From assembly GCA_044344715.1 (NCBI GenBank), contig JBIJCI010000014.1, positions 1 to 36,422 of the forward strand: a stretch of 36,422 nt of DNA. The letters run 5' to 3'. Below, one piece after another: positions 7,821 to 16,626 of this stretch; the first letter of the stretch is position 1, and every line of letters starts with the position of its first letter. Position numbers and translations under genes: made by a program. The DNA is from F1-60-MAGs027 sp044344715. GTDB lineage: Bacteria > Actinomycetota > Acidimicrobiia > Acidimicrobiales > Ilumatobacteraceae. The notes below the pieces were generated by a model. The model was not told the DNA's origin. It made no database searches and saw only the letters and a list, made by a program, of their open reading frames with translations.

Positions 7821-8303
7821 GTGCTTCCGCGCTTCCGCTCACCGCTCGCACGGGCCGTGGTGCCGATCGTCGGCGGTCTGGCGTTCTTTGCCCTGTTGTT
7901 CGGCATGACCTGGCTGTTTGCCGACCGGGCAACCGAGAACCGCCGACGCGAGGTACGCCAGGGTGACTACACGTTCCGAGTCGGGCCAGTGGAGGACATG
8001 GCCGACATCGTCAATCGCGACGGTCCGATCCTCTACCCAGACCTGCGCGACACCGCCTACGACCGCACGATCGTGGTCGACCACATGGGTGACGATCCCA
8101 CCAGGGGCTGGCAGGTGTACTACGCGTACCCCGCCGACCGCGGGCCCGAGTGCCTGGTGACGCACATCGAGGGAACGCGCGACTTCGTCGACTGCGAGGA
8201 GCGGACGTTGGCCGTCGAGCAACTGCACCGACCGGTCGACGCACGACCGGTGGTGGAGAACCGCACCAGCCTGCTCGTCGACCTACGCGCGCCAGAGAAG
8301 TAA
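7821..8303 (+). CDS. Single-pass membrane-anchored protein of unknown function
   Basis: A 160-residue protein beginning at a GTG preceded by GAGAGG. Residues about 12-34 form one hydrophobic segment after a basic N-terminus (N-in, C-out), and the remainder is a polar domain with two cysteines (in GPECL and FVDCEER) that could form a disulfide outside the membrane. I recognise no domain. An upstream in-frame start at 7782 would place coding sequence over the promoter region of the thioredoxin operon, so the GTG at 7821 is preferred. It is divergent from trxA and converges on pcrA; the gap to pcrA is filled by a tandem repeat. Confidence 0.65.
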   Translation: MLPRFRSPLARAVVPIVGGLAFFALLFGMTWLFADRATENRRREVRQGDYTFRVGPVEDMADIVNRDGPILYPDLRDTAYDRTIVVDHMGDDPTRGWQVYYAYPADRGPECLVTHIEGTRDFVDCEERTLAVEQLHRPVDARPVVENRTSLLVDLRAPEK

Positions 8304-8306
8304 ATC

Positions 8307-8418
8307 ACCGCTTCGTCAGCGGCGACGCACCACCGGGCTCTGCTGACTCCGCTACCGCTTCGTCAGCGGCGACGCACCACCGGGCTCTGCTGACTCCGCT
8401 ACCGCTTCGTCAGCGGCG
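8307..8418. repeat. 47-bp tandem repeat running into the 3' end of pcrA
   Basis: Positions 8307-8353 and 8354-8400 are two identical 47-bp units, and 8401-8418 repeats the first 18 bases as the last codons of pcrA. Each unit contains CCGCT-TCGTC-AGCGG, a 5-bp stem, and a GTCAGC/GCTGAC inverted pair. It lies between convergent genes, so it may act as a bidirectional transcription-end hairpin. The match shows that the pcrA stop-codon region was copied downstream. Confidence 0.9.
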
Positions 8419-10624
8419 CCCATGCCAGTGCGAGGACTTTGGTGCCGCGGTCGACGAAACGCACCGTTGCTTCGGCCTTCTCGCCCGCACCGACCATGTC
8501 GATGATGACGCCCTCGCCGAACACCGGGTGCATCACGTCGTCACCGATCGAGAAGTTGTGCTCCACCTTCGGCTCACGAACCACGGGTCGCAACGACTCG
8601 CTCGCCCGTGAGGCAACGTCGCCGCTACGGCGCCGGAAGTCGGGCACGGGCGTCTGCTTCCAGTCACCGCGCATCTGACCACGGCCCTCGTCGGCACCGG
8701 TATCCACGCTCCCCTTACGGTCGAGCAGTTCGGCCGGAATCTCGTCGAGGAAGCGCGACGGTGGGTTGTACTGCCGCGAGCCGAACAGCCCACGACTCCA
8801 GGCGTGACTGAGGTAGAGCCGACGCTCCGCGCGGGTGATGCCGACGTAGGCGAGCCGGCGTTCCTCCTCGAGTTGCGTTGCGTCGAGCAGTGTGCGGCTG
8901 TGCGGGAAGATGCCCTCCTCCAAGCCGACGATGAAGACCGTCGGAAACTCGAGGCCCTTCGCCGAGTGCAGCGTCATCATCATCACCTTGTCGTCACCGG
9001 CGAGATCATCGGTGTCCGACACGAGCGACACCTTCTCGAGGAAGTCGTTGGTATCAGGGAACTCCTCGGCGGCACCGATCAGTTCCTCGAGGTTCTCGAT
9101 ACGACCGTTCGCCTCGTGGGTGTCCTCGTTGCGCAACTCGGCCAGATAACCGCTGCGCTCCAACAACTCGCGCAGGAGGTGGGCTGGACCGTGGTCGCGC
9201 TCCCCCTCGAGGGAGTCGATCAGGGTGACGAACTCGTTGATGCCCCGAAGCGCGGCTCCTCCCACTCCCGCCGATGCGGCGCGGCGCAACGCAACCGACA
9301 ACCCGAGGCTCTGCTCGGCCGCCAGGGCAGACACCTTGTCGAGGCTCGTATCGCCAACTCCCCGGCGCGGCACGTTGATCACCCGACGGATGCTGACCTC
9401 GTCGGCGGGGTTCATCACGCACCGCAGGTAAGCGACGGCGTCCTTCACTTCCTTGCGGTCGTAGAACTTGGTGCCACCGATCACGCGGTACGGGACGTCA
9501 CCGTCGATGAGGAACTCCTCGAGGATGCGGCTCAACGCATTCGTGCGGTAAAAGACGGCCATCTCGCGCCAGTTGACGGCCTCGTGGCGGTGCAGACGCT
9601 TCAGTTCCGACACCACGAAGCGCGCCTCTTCGTCCTCGTCCTCGGCGTAGTAGCGCACGATCTTGTCGCCACTGTCGACCTGCGTCCACAGTTCCTTCGG
9701 CTTGCGCTCGACGTTGTTCGAGATCACGGCATTCGCGGCATCGAGGATCACCTGGGTGCTCCGGTAGTTCTGGGCCAGTACCACGGTGTAGACGTCGGGA
9801 AATGCACGCTCAAACTGCAGGATGTTGCGATAGTCCGCGCCACGGAACGCGTAAATCGACTGGTCGGTATCGCCGACGACGCACACATTGTGGTGTTCGC
9901 GTCCGAGCATCAGCACGATCTCGTTCTGGGCAAGGTTGGTGTCCTGGTACTCGTCGACCAACACGTGCTTGAAGCGTTCCTGGTAGGCCGCCAGGGCGTC
10001 GGGGTGTTCGCGGAACAGTCTCACCACGTTCACCAGCAGGTCGTCGAAGTCCATCGCGCCGGCCTTCATGAGGCGGTATTGATACTCGGTGTAGATCTCG
10101 GCGTACTTGGTCTCGAACGGACCGAAGGCCGACTCCGTGGCGCCCGCCGGATTCACCAGCTCGTTCTTCCAGAGGCTGATCCGTGCCTGGGCACCCTTGG
10201 CCGGGAAGCGCTTCGGGTCGAGGTTGAGGTCACGGATGATCTGTCCGACCAAACGTTGCGAGTCGGCGGAGTCGTAGATGGTGAAGCTCTTCGGATACCC
10301 GAGCCGATCGGCGGTGGCCCGCAGGATGCGGACACAGGCGGCGTGGAAGGTGCTCACCCACATCTTGTCCGCCACCTCGCCGACGAGGGCTCGGACGCGC
10401 GAACGCATCTCCTCGGCCGCCTTGTTGGTGAACGTGATCGCAAGGACGTTCATCGGGTGCACACCCGAGGCAATGAGGTGTGCCACCCGGTGCGTGAGCA
10501 CACGGGTCTTGCCGGATCCGGCACCGGCAACGATGAGCAGCGGACCGCCCAGGTACTCGACAGCGTCGCGCTGGTCCGGGTTGAGTTGCGTCAGGTCGAG
10601 CGTGACGCGTGGTGCGTCGGTCAC
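8399..10624 (-). CDS. pcrA: UvrD/PcrA-type ATP-dependent DNA helicase
   Basis: A superfamily 1A 3'-5' DNA helicase for repair, replication restart and transcription-coupled repair. The 741-residue protein has all helicase motifs: Walker A AGAGSGKT (residues 33-40), VDEYQDTN (motif II), GDTDQSIYAFRGAD (III), QNYRST (IV), VMMMTLHSAKGLEF (V) and YVGITRAERRLYLSHA (VI). The C-terminal 60 residues form the Tudor-like PcrA tail that contacts RNA polymerase. I chose the GTG that begins VTDAPRVTL; it overlaps the upstream P450 stop by 4 bases. A 59-codon open extension upstream is only the P450 gene read in another frame. Its 3' end is duplicated downstream as a 47-bp repeat. Confidence 0.95.
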   Translation of the reverse strand: MTDAPRVTLDLTQLNPDQRDAVEYLGGPLLIVAGAGSGKTRVLTHRVAHLIASGVHPMNVLAITFTNKAAEEMRSRVRALVGEVADKMWVSTFHAACVRILRATADRLGYPKSFTIYDSADSQRLVGQIIRDLNLDPKRFPAKGAQARISLWKNELVNPAGATESAFGPFETKYAEIYTEYQYRLMKAGAMDFDDLLVNVVRLFREHPDALAAYQERFKHVLVDEYQDTNLAQNEIVLMLGREHHNVCVVGDTDQSIYAFRGADYRNILQFERAFPDVYTVVLAQNYRSTQVILDAANAVISNNVERKPKELWTQVDSGDKIVRYYAEDEDEEARFVVSELKRLHRHEAVNWREMAVFYRTNALSRILEEFLIDGDVPYRVIGGTKFYDRKEVKDAVAYLRCVMNPADEVSIRRVINVPRRGVGDTSLDKVSALAAEQSLGLSVALRRAASAGVGGAALRGINEFVTLIDSLEGERDHGPAHLLRELLERSGYLAELRNEDTHEANGRIENLEELIGAAEEFPDTNDFLEKVSLVSDTDDLAGDDKVMMMTLHSAKGLEFPTVFIVGLEEGIFPHSRTLLDATQLEEERRLAYVGITRAERRLYLSHAWSRGLFGSRQYNPPSRFLDEIPAELLDRKGSVDTGADEGRGQMRGDWKQTPVPDFRRRSGDVASRASESLRPVVREPKVEHNFSIGDDVMHPVFGEGVIIDMVGAGEKAEATVRFVDRGTKVLALAWAPLTKR

Positions 10625-11877
10625 TTGGCGCGTGCCGCTGAACGCGACACGATACGAACCGGCAATGCTCGCGGACCACGAACCTGCCCCACGCTCCAGG
10701 TGACGGAGGCGGGATCCTCGAGGGTGAACTGGGGGAAGCGCTCGACGAACACCTCCAGTGCGATACGCACTTCCATGCGCGCCAGATTCGAACCCACGCA
10801 ACGGTGGATGCCGAGCCCGAATGCGGTGTGGCGGTTGATCTCGCGGTCGATGATCACCTCGTCGGCGCGCTCGAACGCCTCGGGATCGCGGTTGGCTGCC
10901 GGGAACGGCAGCAGTACCCAGTCACCCGCCTTCATCGGGCAACCACCGACCTCCACGTCCTTTGCGACCACACGTGCCATGGTGACGGGCGCGTAGGCGC
11001 GCAACATCTCCTCGACGGCGGTCGGCAACAGTTCCGGTTCGCGAACGAGCCGCGCGAGATCCGCCGGCGTCTTGGCGAAGTGCCAGATCGACGACCCGAT
11101 GGCGCTCCATGTGGTGTCGATCCCTGCGATGAGCAGCAGCGCCACGGTGCCGCGCACGTGGTCGGGATGCAGACGCTGACCACCGAGCTCGGCGGTCAGT
11201 AGGAAACTGAGCAGGTCGTCGCCGAGATTGGCCGACCGCTCGGTGATCCGACGATCGAGGTACTCGTCGAGCTTGCGCCATCCGGCCTGGCGAACCTCCT
11301 GGTCCTCGGCGATGCCCTCGAGGGCAGTGTGGATGAAGTCGCGGAAGATCTCGCCGTCCTCGAGCGGCAGGTCGAGCATGTGGGCGATGACCGCCGGGGG
11401 AATGTGCTTGGCGTACTGGTCGGCGACGTCGACGACCCCGGCATCGCCCATCTTGTCGATGAGCGAGTGACAGAACGCGCGGGTCTCGGCCTCCATGGCT
11501 GCGATCTTCTGCGGGGCGAAGGCCGGCAACAACACACGTCGCGCGTGGTGGTGGAACGGAGGGTCGGAGGTGATCGGCGGCGCACCGCCGTACGGACGGC
11601 TCTCGCCGGTTGGTTTGATTCGTTTGACGACGACGTCCTCGGAGCTGAAGTGCTCGGTGTCGTAGGCGATCGCACTCACGTCCTCGTGCCGGACCGGAAG
11701 CCACGTGCCGCCGTAGCGGTCCGAGTGGGCGACGGGACACTTGCCGCGCAGCGACTCCCAGATTTCGGGTGCGTTGGCGTTGTAGGCGGGGTGCAGGTGG
11801 TCGAAATCCGTTGCCCAGTCGTTGACCGGATCGACGAGCGACTCGTAGTGCGCGTTGCGGTCATCAAGGTGGGTCAC
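10621..11877 (-). CDS. Cytochrome P450
   Basis: A 418-residue soluble bacterial-type P450 (CYP) monooxygenase. Visible motifs: the I-helix oxygen-binding A-G-I-D-T-T, the K-helix E-x-x-R in EEMLR, and the heme-binding loop F-G-L-G-I-H-R-C with thiolate Cys360. There is no membrane anchor. Its substrate cannot be predicted; the N-terminal half resembles actinobacterial P450s of the CYP125/142/CYP107-like soluble groups in general style only. Redox partners are not in the window. It starts at GTG overlapping the hydrolase stop by 4 bases and its stop overlaps pcrA, so a DNA-repair helicase shares its transcript. Confidence 0.94.
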   Translation of the reverse strand: MTHLDDRNAHYESLVDPVNDWATDFDHLHPAYNANAPEIWESLRGKCPVAHSDRYGGTWLPVRHEDVSAIAYDTEHFSSEDVVVKRIKPTGESRPYGGAPPITSDPPFHHHARRVLLPAFAPQKIAAMEAETRAFCHSLIDKMGDAGVVDVADQYAKHIPPAVIAHMLDLPLEDGEIFRDFIHTALEGIAEDQEVRQAGWRKLDEYLDRRITERSANLGDDLLSFLLTAELGGQRLHPDHVRGTVALLLIAGIDTTWSAIGSSIWHFAKTPADLARLVREPELLPTAVEEMLRAYAPVTMARVVAKDVEVGGCPMKAGDWVLLPFPAANRDPEAFERADEVIIDREINRHTAFGLGIHRCVGSNLARMEVRIALEVFVERFPQFTLEDPASVTWSVGQVRGPRALPVRIVSRSAARAK

Positions 11878-12623
11878 GGTCGGAGCTTCTCCTGCAGGAA
11901 GTCAACCACGCGACGAACGCCTTCCTCCTGACGCTGCTCGGTGAGCACGGAATGGTCGCTCTTTGCACCCGAGGGGAACTCGACGGCGATGAACCGGTCG
12001 CCGAGCAGATTTCGAAGTGCTTCGAACCGCGTCCCGACCAGCCGGTCGCCCGTGTACCGCAATCCGAGCACCTGGCAACCCTCGGCTGCGCGGCGCTGCA
12101 CCATGAGTTCATCGTCTTTCGACAAGTTGAGGTCGGCCGAGCGGGACTTCCCGAATGCGAACGGCAACGACGGTTGCGACAGCACGGGGGCGACCATCAC
12201 GTCGTCGAGCATCATGCCGAGTGCGAATCCGCCGCTGAAACACATACCCACCGCGCCGACACCACGACCACCAACCTCGCGATGCAACTGCTTGGCGAGG
12301 GCACGCAACCACGCGATGATCGGTGACGTCTTGCGCAGGGCCATCGTGGTGAACTCTCGCGACACGCACACCTTCGACATCGAAGCGGCCATGTACCTGC
12401 CGTCGGGTTCGCGACCCACCTCCCCGACGAGGAGCGGCATCATCACCGTGAATCCGGCCGAGACGACCTCCTCGGCGAACCTCATGACGGCCGGCGTGAT
12501 GCCCGGAATCTCGTGCACGACCACGACTCCGGGACCACTGCCCTTGCGGTAGACGTCCCTGGTGAAACCGGCGGCAGAGAACGTGTCGTGGTGCCACCCG
12601 GAACGTGTGGCAGCGTCGTTCAC
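11874..12623 (-). CDS. Dienelactone hydrolase family protein
   Basis: An alpha/beta hydrolase of the dienelactone hydrolase family, 249 residues. The catalytic set is visible: Glu38 in HEIPG, nucleophile Cys128 in GMCFSGG (the family's Cys in place of Ser), Asp193 in TGDRL and His224 in SDHS. Substrates may be lactones or esters; adjacency to a P450 suggests a shared catabolic step, which is inference. The start is uncertain: GTG at 12623 gives the length used here and sits just after the NlpC/P60 stop, while a TTG at 12650 would overlap that gene. Neither has a strong ribosome-binding site. Confidence 0.87.
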   Translation of the reverse strand: MNDAATRSGWHHDTFSAAGFTRDVYRKGSGPGVVVVHEIPGITPAVMRFAEEVVSAGFTVMMPLLVGEVGREPDGRYMAASMSKVCVSREFTTMALRKTSPIIAWLRALAKQLHREVGGRGVGAVGMCFSGGFALGMMLDDVMVAPVLSQPSLPFAFGKSRSADLNLSKDDELMVQRRAAEGCQVLGLRYTGDRLVGTRFEALRNLLGDRFIAVEFPSGAKSDHSVLTEQRQEEGVRRVVDFLQEKLRP

Positions 12624-12633
12624 CGCCGCAAGG

Positions 12634-13716
12634 TTAGTTCGGGCGACCAACGCCGAGCACCCGAGTCCAGGTGACCGAGCTGATTTTTACGACATCGCCC
12701 GTGCGTGGCGCATGGATGATCTGACCGTTACCGATGTAGAGGCCGACGTGGAAGAACGACTGCTGCGAGAAGATGAGATCGCCCGGTTGGGCCTGGGAGA
12801 TCGGTACCCGCGTCAGGGCCGCGTACTGCGAACGCGAGACGCGCGGAATCGAGACACCGGCCTTCGACCATGCCCACTGGGTGAGACCGGAGCAGTCGAA
12901 CGCAACGCCCGGGCTGGATGCACCCCAGCGGTAGCGGATACCGAGTTGTGAGAGGGCGGCCTTGATCGCGACTCCTGCCTGTGGCGACGGTGCCGCCACA
13001 CGAATCGTGGACTTGAACCGGTCGGCATCCTTCTTGGCTGCGGCCTCGGCGTCGGCGGCACGGCGCCGCTCCTCCTCCGTCAAGAGGTTGCCCAGGTCGC
13101 GCTGTGCCTGTGACCGCAGACCCTCGTACTGCTCGAGCAACTTGTCGCTGGCCGACAACCGCGAGGCCAGCGTGCTCGCGGTGGCCGCCAGCTGCTTCTT
13201 CTGCCGTTCGAGCTTGCTCTTCTGTGCGGTGATGTCGTCGATCAGCCCCTGCATGGCATCGGTGTTCGCCGCCCCGATGTTGGCCGCCGTCGACCCGAGA
13301 TAGGCACGCTTGATCGAATCCGTCAGCGAACCGCTGCTACCGAGGATGCCCGACAACGTGCCGGCCGACCCTCCCGACACGAACGAGCGCCTGGCCGAGT
13401 TGACGAGGTTCGACTGCATCACGGCGAGCTGGCGCTGCAGGTCGAAGATCTTGACTTCGGTGGCCTCGATCTCTGCCTCGATCGCGTCCTTCTCCGCCAG
13501 GGTGTCGGAATACCGTTCGCCCAGCTCGTCAGCCTGGGCCGCCAATCGCTCGAGTTCGTCGACGATTGCGGCAACCCGTCGACGCTGGTCGTCGATGTCG
13601 TCGGCATTGGCGACGGAGGGCACGAGTACGGGCGTCAGCACGCTGAGCAACGCCAGTACGAACCAGGCGAGTCTGGTTCGTGGGGAGGGGGATCGCCGGA
13701 CGGCGGACCGTTTCAC
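12634..13716 (-). CDS. Secreted NlpC/P60 peptidoglycan endopeptidase with coiled coil
   Basis: A 360-residue cell-wall hydrolase of the RipA/CwlO kind that cuts the stem peptide of peptidoglycan. A signal peptide covers about residues 15-38 (ending SVANA-DD), followed by a long coiled-coil region (about 40-110 and 160-225) that in homologues binds FtsEX or blocks the active site. The C-terminal NlpC/P60 domain (from about 243) has the Cys-His-His triad: Cys275 in FDCSGL, His323 in FHVGLY and His335 in IIHAPR. It is the first gene of an overlapping run that continues into the hydrolase, P450 and pcrA. Confidence 0.94.
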   Translation of the reverse strand: MKRSAVRRSPSPRTRLAWFVLALLSVLTPVLVPSVANADDIDDQRRRVAAIVDELERLAAQADELGERYSDTLAEKDAIEAEIEATEVKIFDLQRQLAVMQSNLVNSARRSFVSGGSAGTLSGILGSSGSLTDSIKRAYLGSTAANIGAANTDAMQGLIDDITAQKSKLERQKKQLAATASTLASRLSASDKLLEQYEGLRSQAQRDLGNLLTEEERRRAADAEAAAKKDADRFKSTIRVAAPSPQAGVAIKAALSQLGIRYRWGASSPGVAFDCSGLTQWAWSKAGVSIPRVSRSQYAALTRVPISQAQPGDLIFSQQSFFHVGLYIGNGQIIHAPRTGDVVKISSVTWTRVLGVGRPN

Positions 13717-13761
13717 GATGGGAGGAGTCTACCCCACATTACGGTTTGGTTACAGCCCGGT

Positions 13762-13845
13762 ACGAGTGTCCGTTCGCCGCTACGCGGCTCACTCCCACGA
13801 ATACCTGCACGAGTGTCCGTTCGCCGCTACGCGGCTCACTCCCAC
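13762..13845. repeat. Direct repeat (37 bp, period 47) at the 3' end of guaA
   Basis: Positions 13762-13798 and 13809-13845 are identical 37-bp sequences separated by 10 unrelated bases, giving a period of 47. The second copy contains the guaA stop and its last three codons. Each copy holds GCCGC-TAC-GCGGC, a 5-bp hairpin. The gap between nlpC/P60 and guaA therefore consists mostly of a copied guaA tail. The period equals that of the pcrA repeat, although the sequences differ. Confidence 0.9.
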
Positions 13846-15389
13846 TCGATCGTCCCTGGGGGTTTGGAGGTGATGTCGTACGCGACGCGGTTGACTCCCT
13901 CGACCTCGTTCACGATTCGCGACGACATGACGGCCAGGACGTCGTGGGGAATCCGTGCCCAGTCGGCGGTCATCGCGTCGTCGCTAGTGACGGCGCGAAT
14001 GATGATCGGCCGTGCATAGGTGCGTTCGTCACCCATCACCCCGACCGACCGGATGTCCGCCAGTACCGCGAATGCCTGCCAGATTTCACGCTCCAAACCC
14101 GCGCGACGCAGCTCCTCGCGCACGATCGCATCCGCCTCCTGCAGGATCGCCACCTTGTCCGGCGTGACCTCGCCGATGATCCGCACGCCGAGCCCCGGTC
14201 CGGGGAACGGCTGTCGCCACACGATCTCGTCGGGCAACCCGAGCGCCGTTCCGAGTGTACGAACCTCGTCCTTGAACAGATCGCGCAACGGCTCACACAA
14301 TACGAGCGACATGTCCTCGGGAAGACCTCCGACGTTGTGGTGACTCTTGATGGTGGACGATCCCTCTCGTCCGCCGCTCTCGATGACGTCGGGATACAGC
14401 GTGCCCTGCACCAGGAACTTCGCATCGTGTACGTCACCCGTGTATCGCTCGAAGATCCGAACGAACGTCTCACCGATGATCTTTCGTTTCTGTTCCGGGT
14501 CGGTGACGCCCCGAAGCTTTGCGAAGAACTCGTCGCCCGCATCGACGTGCACCAGTTCGATCCCGAGGTTGCGCTTGAACGTCTCCACGACCTGCCCGCT
14601 CTCGTCCTTGCGCATGAGTCCGGTGTCGACGTACACACACGTCAGATTCGCCCCGATTGCACGGTGCACGAGTGCCGCCGCCACTGCGGAGTCGACCCCG
14701 CCCGACAGTCCACAGATTGCCCGATCGTTCCCGACCAGTTGGCGAACCGCCCGCACCTGCTCGTCGAGGATCGACGACATCGTCCAGTCCGGGGTGATTC
14801 CGGCGAGGTCGTGCAGGAACCGGCGGATGATCTGCTGCCCGTTGATCGTGTGCACCACCTCGGGATGGAACTGCACCGCCCACATTCGTCGGGTATCGCT
14901 CTCGAGCACGGCGACCGGGGCGTCGGGCGTGGACGCCGTGCCGACGAAACCATCCGGCACGCGGGACACCGCATCGAAGTGACTCATCCAAACGTCGAAC
15001 GCCGACTCGGCCCCGGACAACAGGCTCGACTCCCCCCGCCGACTCAGGACGGCACGGCCGTACTCACCCTTCGCACCACGACCGACCTCACCGCCCAACT
15101 GGTGGGCGATGAGTTGGCAGCCGTAACAGATGCCGAGGATCGGAATGCCGAGCTCGTAGATGGCGGGATCGAGCATCGGGGCACCGGGAACGTGCACGCT
15201 CTTCGGACCACCCGACAGAATGAGCGCGGCCGGACGTCGTTGCGACACCTCCGCCGCGCTGATCCGGTGGTGAACGATCTCGGAGTAGACGTTCGCCTCG
15301 CGCACTCGCCGTGCGATGAGCTGGGCGTACTGCGCCCCGAAGTCCACCACGAGCACCGTTGGTCGTTCGGACGACATGACCTCCTTCAC
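13836..15389 (-). CDS. guaA: GMP synthase (glutamine-hydrolysing)
   Basis: It makes GMP from XMP, ATP and glutamine. The 517-residue protein has both domains. The N-terminal class I glutamine amidotransferase has nucleophile Cys88 in GICYGC and the usual FHPEVVHT further on; the ATP-pyrophosphatase domain has the P-loop S-G-G-V-D-S (near 230), followed by the dimerisation domain ending ...PGTIEWE, the canonical C-terminus. The start is uncertain: GTG at 15389 has a GGAG 7 bases upstream, whereas the ATG at 15377 has AGGAGG only 2 bases before it; I used the GTG. Its tail is partly duplicated downstream. Confidence 0.96.
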   Translation of the reverse strand: MKEVMSSERPTVLVVDFGAQYAQLIARRVREANVYSEIVHHRISAAEVSQRRPAALILSGGPKSVHVPGAPMLDPAIYELGIPILGICYGCQLIAHQLGGEVGRGAKGEYGRAVLSRRGESSLLSGAESAFDVWMSHFDAVSRVPDGFVGTASTPDAPVAVLESDTRRMWAVQFHPEVVHTINGQQIIRRFLHDLAGITPDWTMSSILDEQVRAVRQLVGNDRAICGLSGGVDSAVAAALVHRAIGANLTCVYVDTGLMRKDESGQVVETFKRNLGIELVHVDAGDEFFAKLRGVTDPEQKRKIIGETFVRIFERYTGDVHDAKFLVQGTLYPDVIESGGREGSSTIKSHHNVGGLPEDMSLVLCEPLRDLFKDEVRTLGTALGLPDEIVWRQPFPGPGLGVRIIGEVTPDKVAILQEADAIVREELRRAGLEREIWQAFAVLADIRSVGVMGDERTYARPIIIRAVTSDDAMTADWARIPHDVLAVMSSRIVNEVEGVNRVAYDITSKPPGTIEWE

Positions 15390-15448
15390 CGTAGTTCTCC
15401 GAGCTCCCCCGACTCACGACGACGCGTCGCATGACAGACTGAACGACC

Positions 15449-15694
15449 GTGCAGGACGACGCATCCACCACCGACACGACGGTGTTCGTGTACCCGCTGG
15501 AGGGTGATGTCGATGCATGCATCGGCCTATTGCCGCGACCGGGGTGCGGAATCGAGCCGACCCAGGCCGGTGACCGTGGAGGCACGCTGCAATTCGCCGT
15601 CTTCGGTCTCATCATCATCGGACTCGCGGTCATCTTCACCGTGGTGTTCCGCAACGTCGTTCGCCGCGACAGACGGCGGGCGCAGGATGCGTAG
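15449..15694 (+). CDS. Small single-pass membrane protein (81 aa)
   Basis: A GTG-started 81-residue protein with one C-terminal membrane segment (about residues 49-69, FAVFGLIIIGLAVIFTVVF) and a basic cytoplasmic end RRDRRR. A G-C-G-I-E-P-T-x-x-G-D-R-G-G stretch (residues 33-45) precedes the segment and resembles small proteins seen in other high-GC actinobacteria. The stop overlaps the start of the transporter gene by 8 bases, supporting translation. Function unknown. Confidence 0.6.
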   Translation: MQDDASTTDTTVFVYPLEGDVDACIGLLPRPGCGIEPTQAGDRGGTLQFAVFGLIIIGLAVIFTVVFRNVVRRDRRRAQDA

Positions 15695-16622
15695 GAATCA
15701 ACGGGTCGTCGGCATCACCCTTGCGGTCGCATCGTGCACCCTGTACGGCATCAACCCCTTGTTCTCGATGAACGCCTACGACGACGGTGCGAACAGTCGC
15801 GGACTGATGATCGCGAGGTTCCTGATCGCCGCTCCGTTGCTCTTCGTCTATCGCGCCGTGACCCTGCGCGGGGCGGCGTGGCCCCGCGGCCGCGATCTCG
15901 CCCGGATCTTCCTCTTCGGGTACGTGGGTTTCACGATGCAGTCCTTCTTCTATTTCGGGGCGATCGAACGAATGGACTCGGGGCTCGTGTCGGTGATCTT
16001 CTATTGCTTCCCCGTCATGGCGGTGCTGCTCGCCTGGTGGTTGCTCAAGCACAGACCGAGCAAGGTCATCGGCGTGTGCCTCGTTGCAACCGTCGCCGGT
16101 GTGGGACTCACCGCGGGTGAGGTGAGCGGCGCTGAAACCACGGGCGTCGCCCTCACGCTCGCCGGGGCACTGACGTACACCTTCTACGTGGTGCTCTCCT
16201 CGCGGGTGATGCCGCGGTACGACGGCATCACCGGACTGACGATCGTGCTGTTCGGTGCGATGTGCGGATGGCTGACGATTTGGACCGTCAGGCCGTTCGG
16301 AATCGACGTTCGGTTCCCCGCCAGCGCATTCGGCTGGCTGAACGTGCTGGTGCTCGCCATTCTCGGGACGATCATGGCAATGGCCGCCTTCTTCGCGGCA
16401 ATGAAGCGGGTCGGGCCGGGACCGACGTCGGTTGCGTCGGCGTTCGAGCCGGTCGTCACTATCGCGGTCGGCACGATGTTCCTCGACGAAACGCTGACCG
16501 GTCGCAGCATCATCGGAGCCACCCTCGTTATCGGTGCGGTGGTGCTGCTCACGCTCGGCGAGGCACGACGGGACGTCGGTAGCCTGACCGGTGCATCACC
16601 GGGAGGTGCTGCACACAACTGA
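15687..16622 (+). CDS. EamA/DMT-family transporter
   Basis: A drug/metabolite transporter superfamily protein, 311 residues from the ATG chosen, with about ten membrane segments arranged as two EamA repeats (residues about 5-140 and 150-300). Features include a cytoplasmic RxxxR-rich N-terminus, ...GLVSVIFYCFPVMAVLLAWW in the first repeat and GPTSVASAFEPVVTIAVG in the second, both positions where the family repeat is conserved. The substrate is not predictable; many members export amino acids or nucleobases. The start is inside the 3' end of the small membrane gene. It ends 4 bases before the FMN riboswitch stem. Confidence 0.88.
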   Translation: MRRNQRVVGITLAVASCTLYGINPLFSMNAYDDGANSRGLMIARFLIAAPLLFVYRAVTLRGAAWPRGRDLARIFLFGYVGFTMQSFFYFGAIERMDSGLVSVIFYCFPVMAVLLAWWLLKHRPSKVIGVCLVATVAGVGLTAGEVSGAETTGVALTLAGALTYTFYVVLSSRVMPRYDGITGLTIVLFGAMCGWLTIWTVRPFGIDVRFPASAFGWLNVLVLAILGTIMAMAAFFAAMKRVGPGPTSVASAFEPVVTIAVGTMFLDETLTGRSIIGATLVIGAVVLLTLGEARRDVGSLTGASPGGAAHN

Positions 16623-16626
16623 ATTG

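Noticed and set aside
8307..8418. CRISPR-like array
   Set aside because: The units are adjacent with no spacers, and the third copy is coding sequence of pcrA; it is a simple tandem duplication.
8804..10996. 730-residue plus-strand frame through pcrA
   Set aside because: It is the reverse reading of the helicase gene, rich in His/Arg/Val shadow composition and without domains; the minus strand has all helicase motifs.
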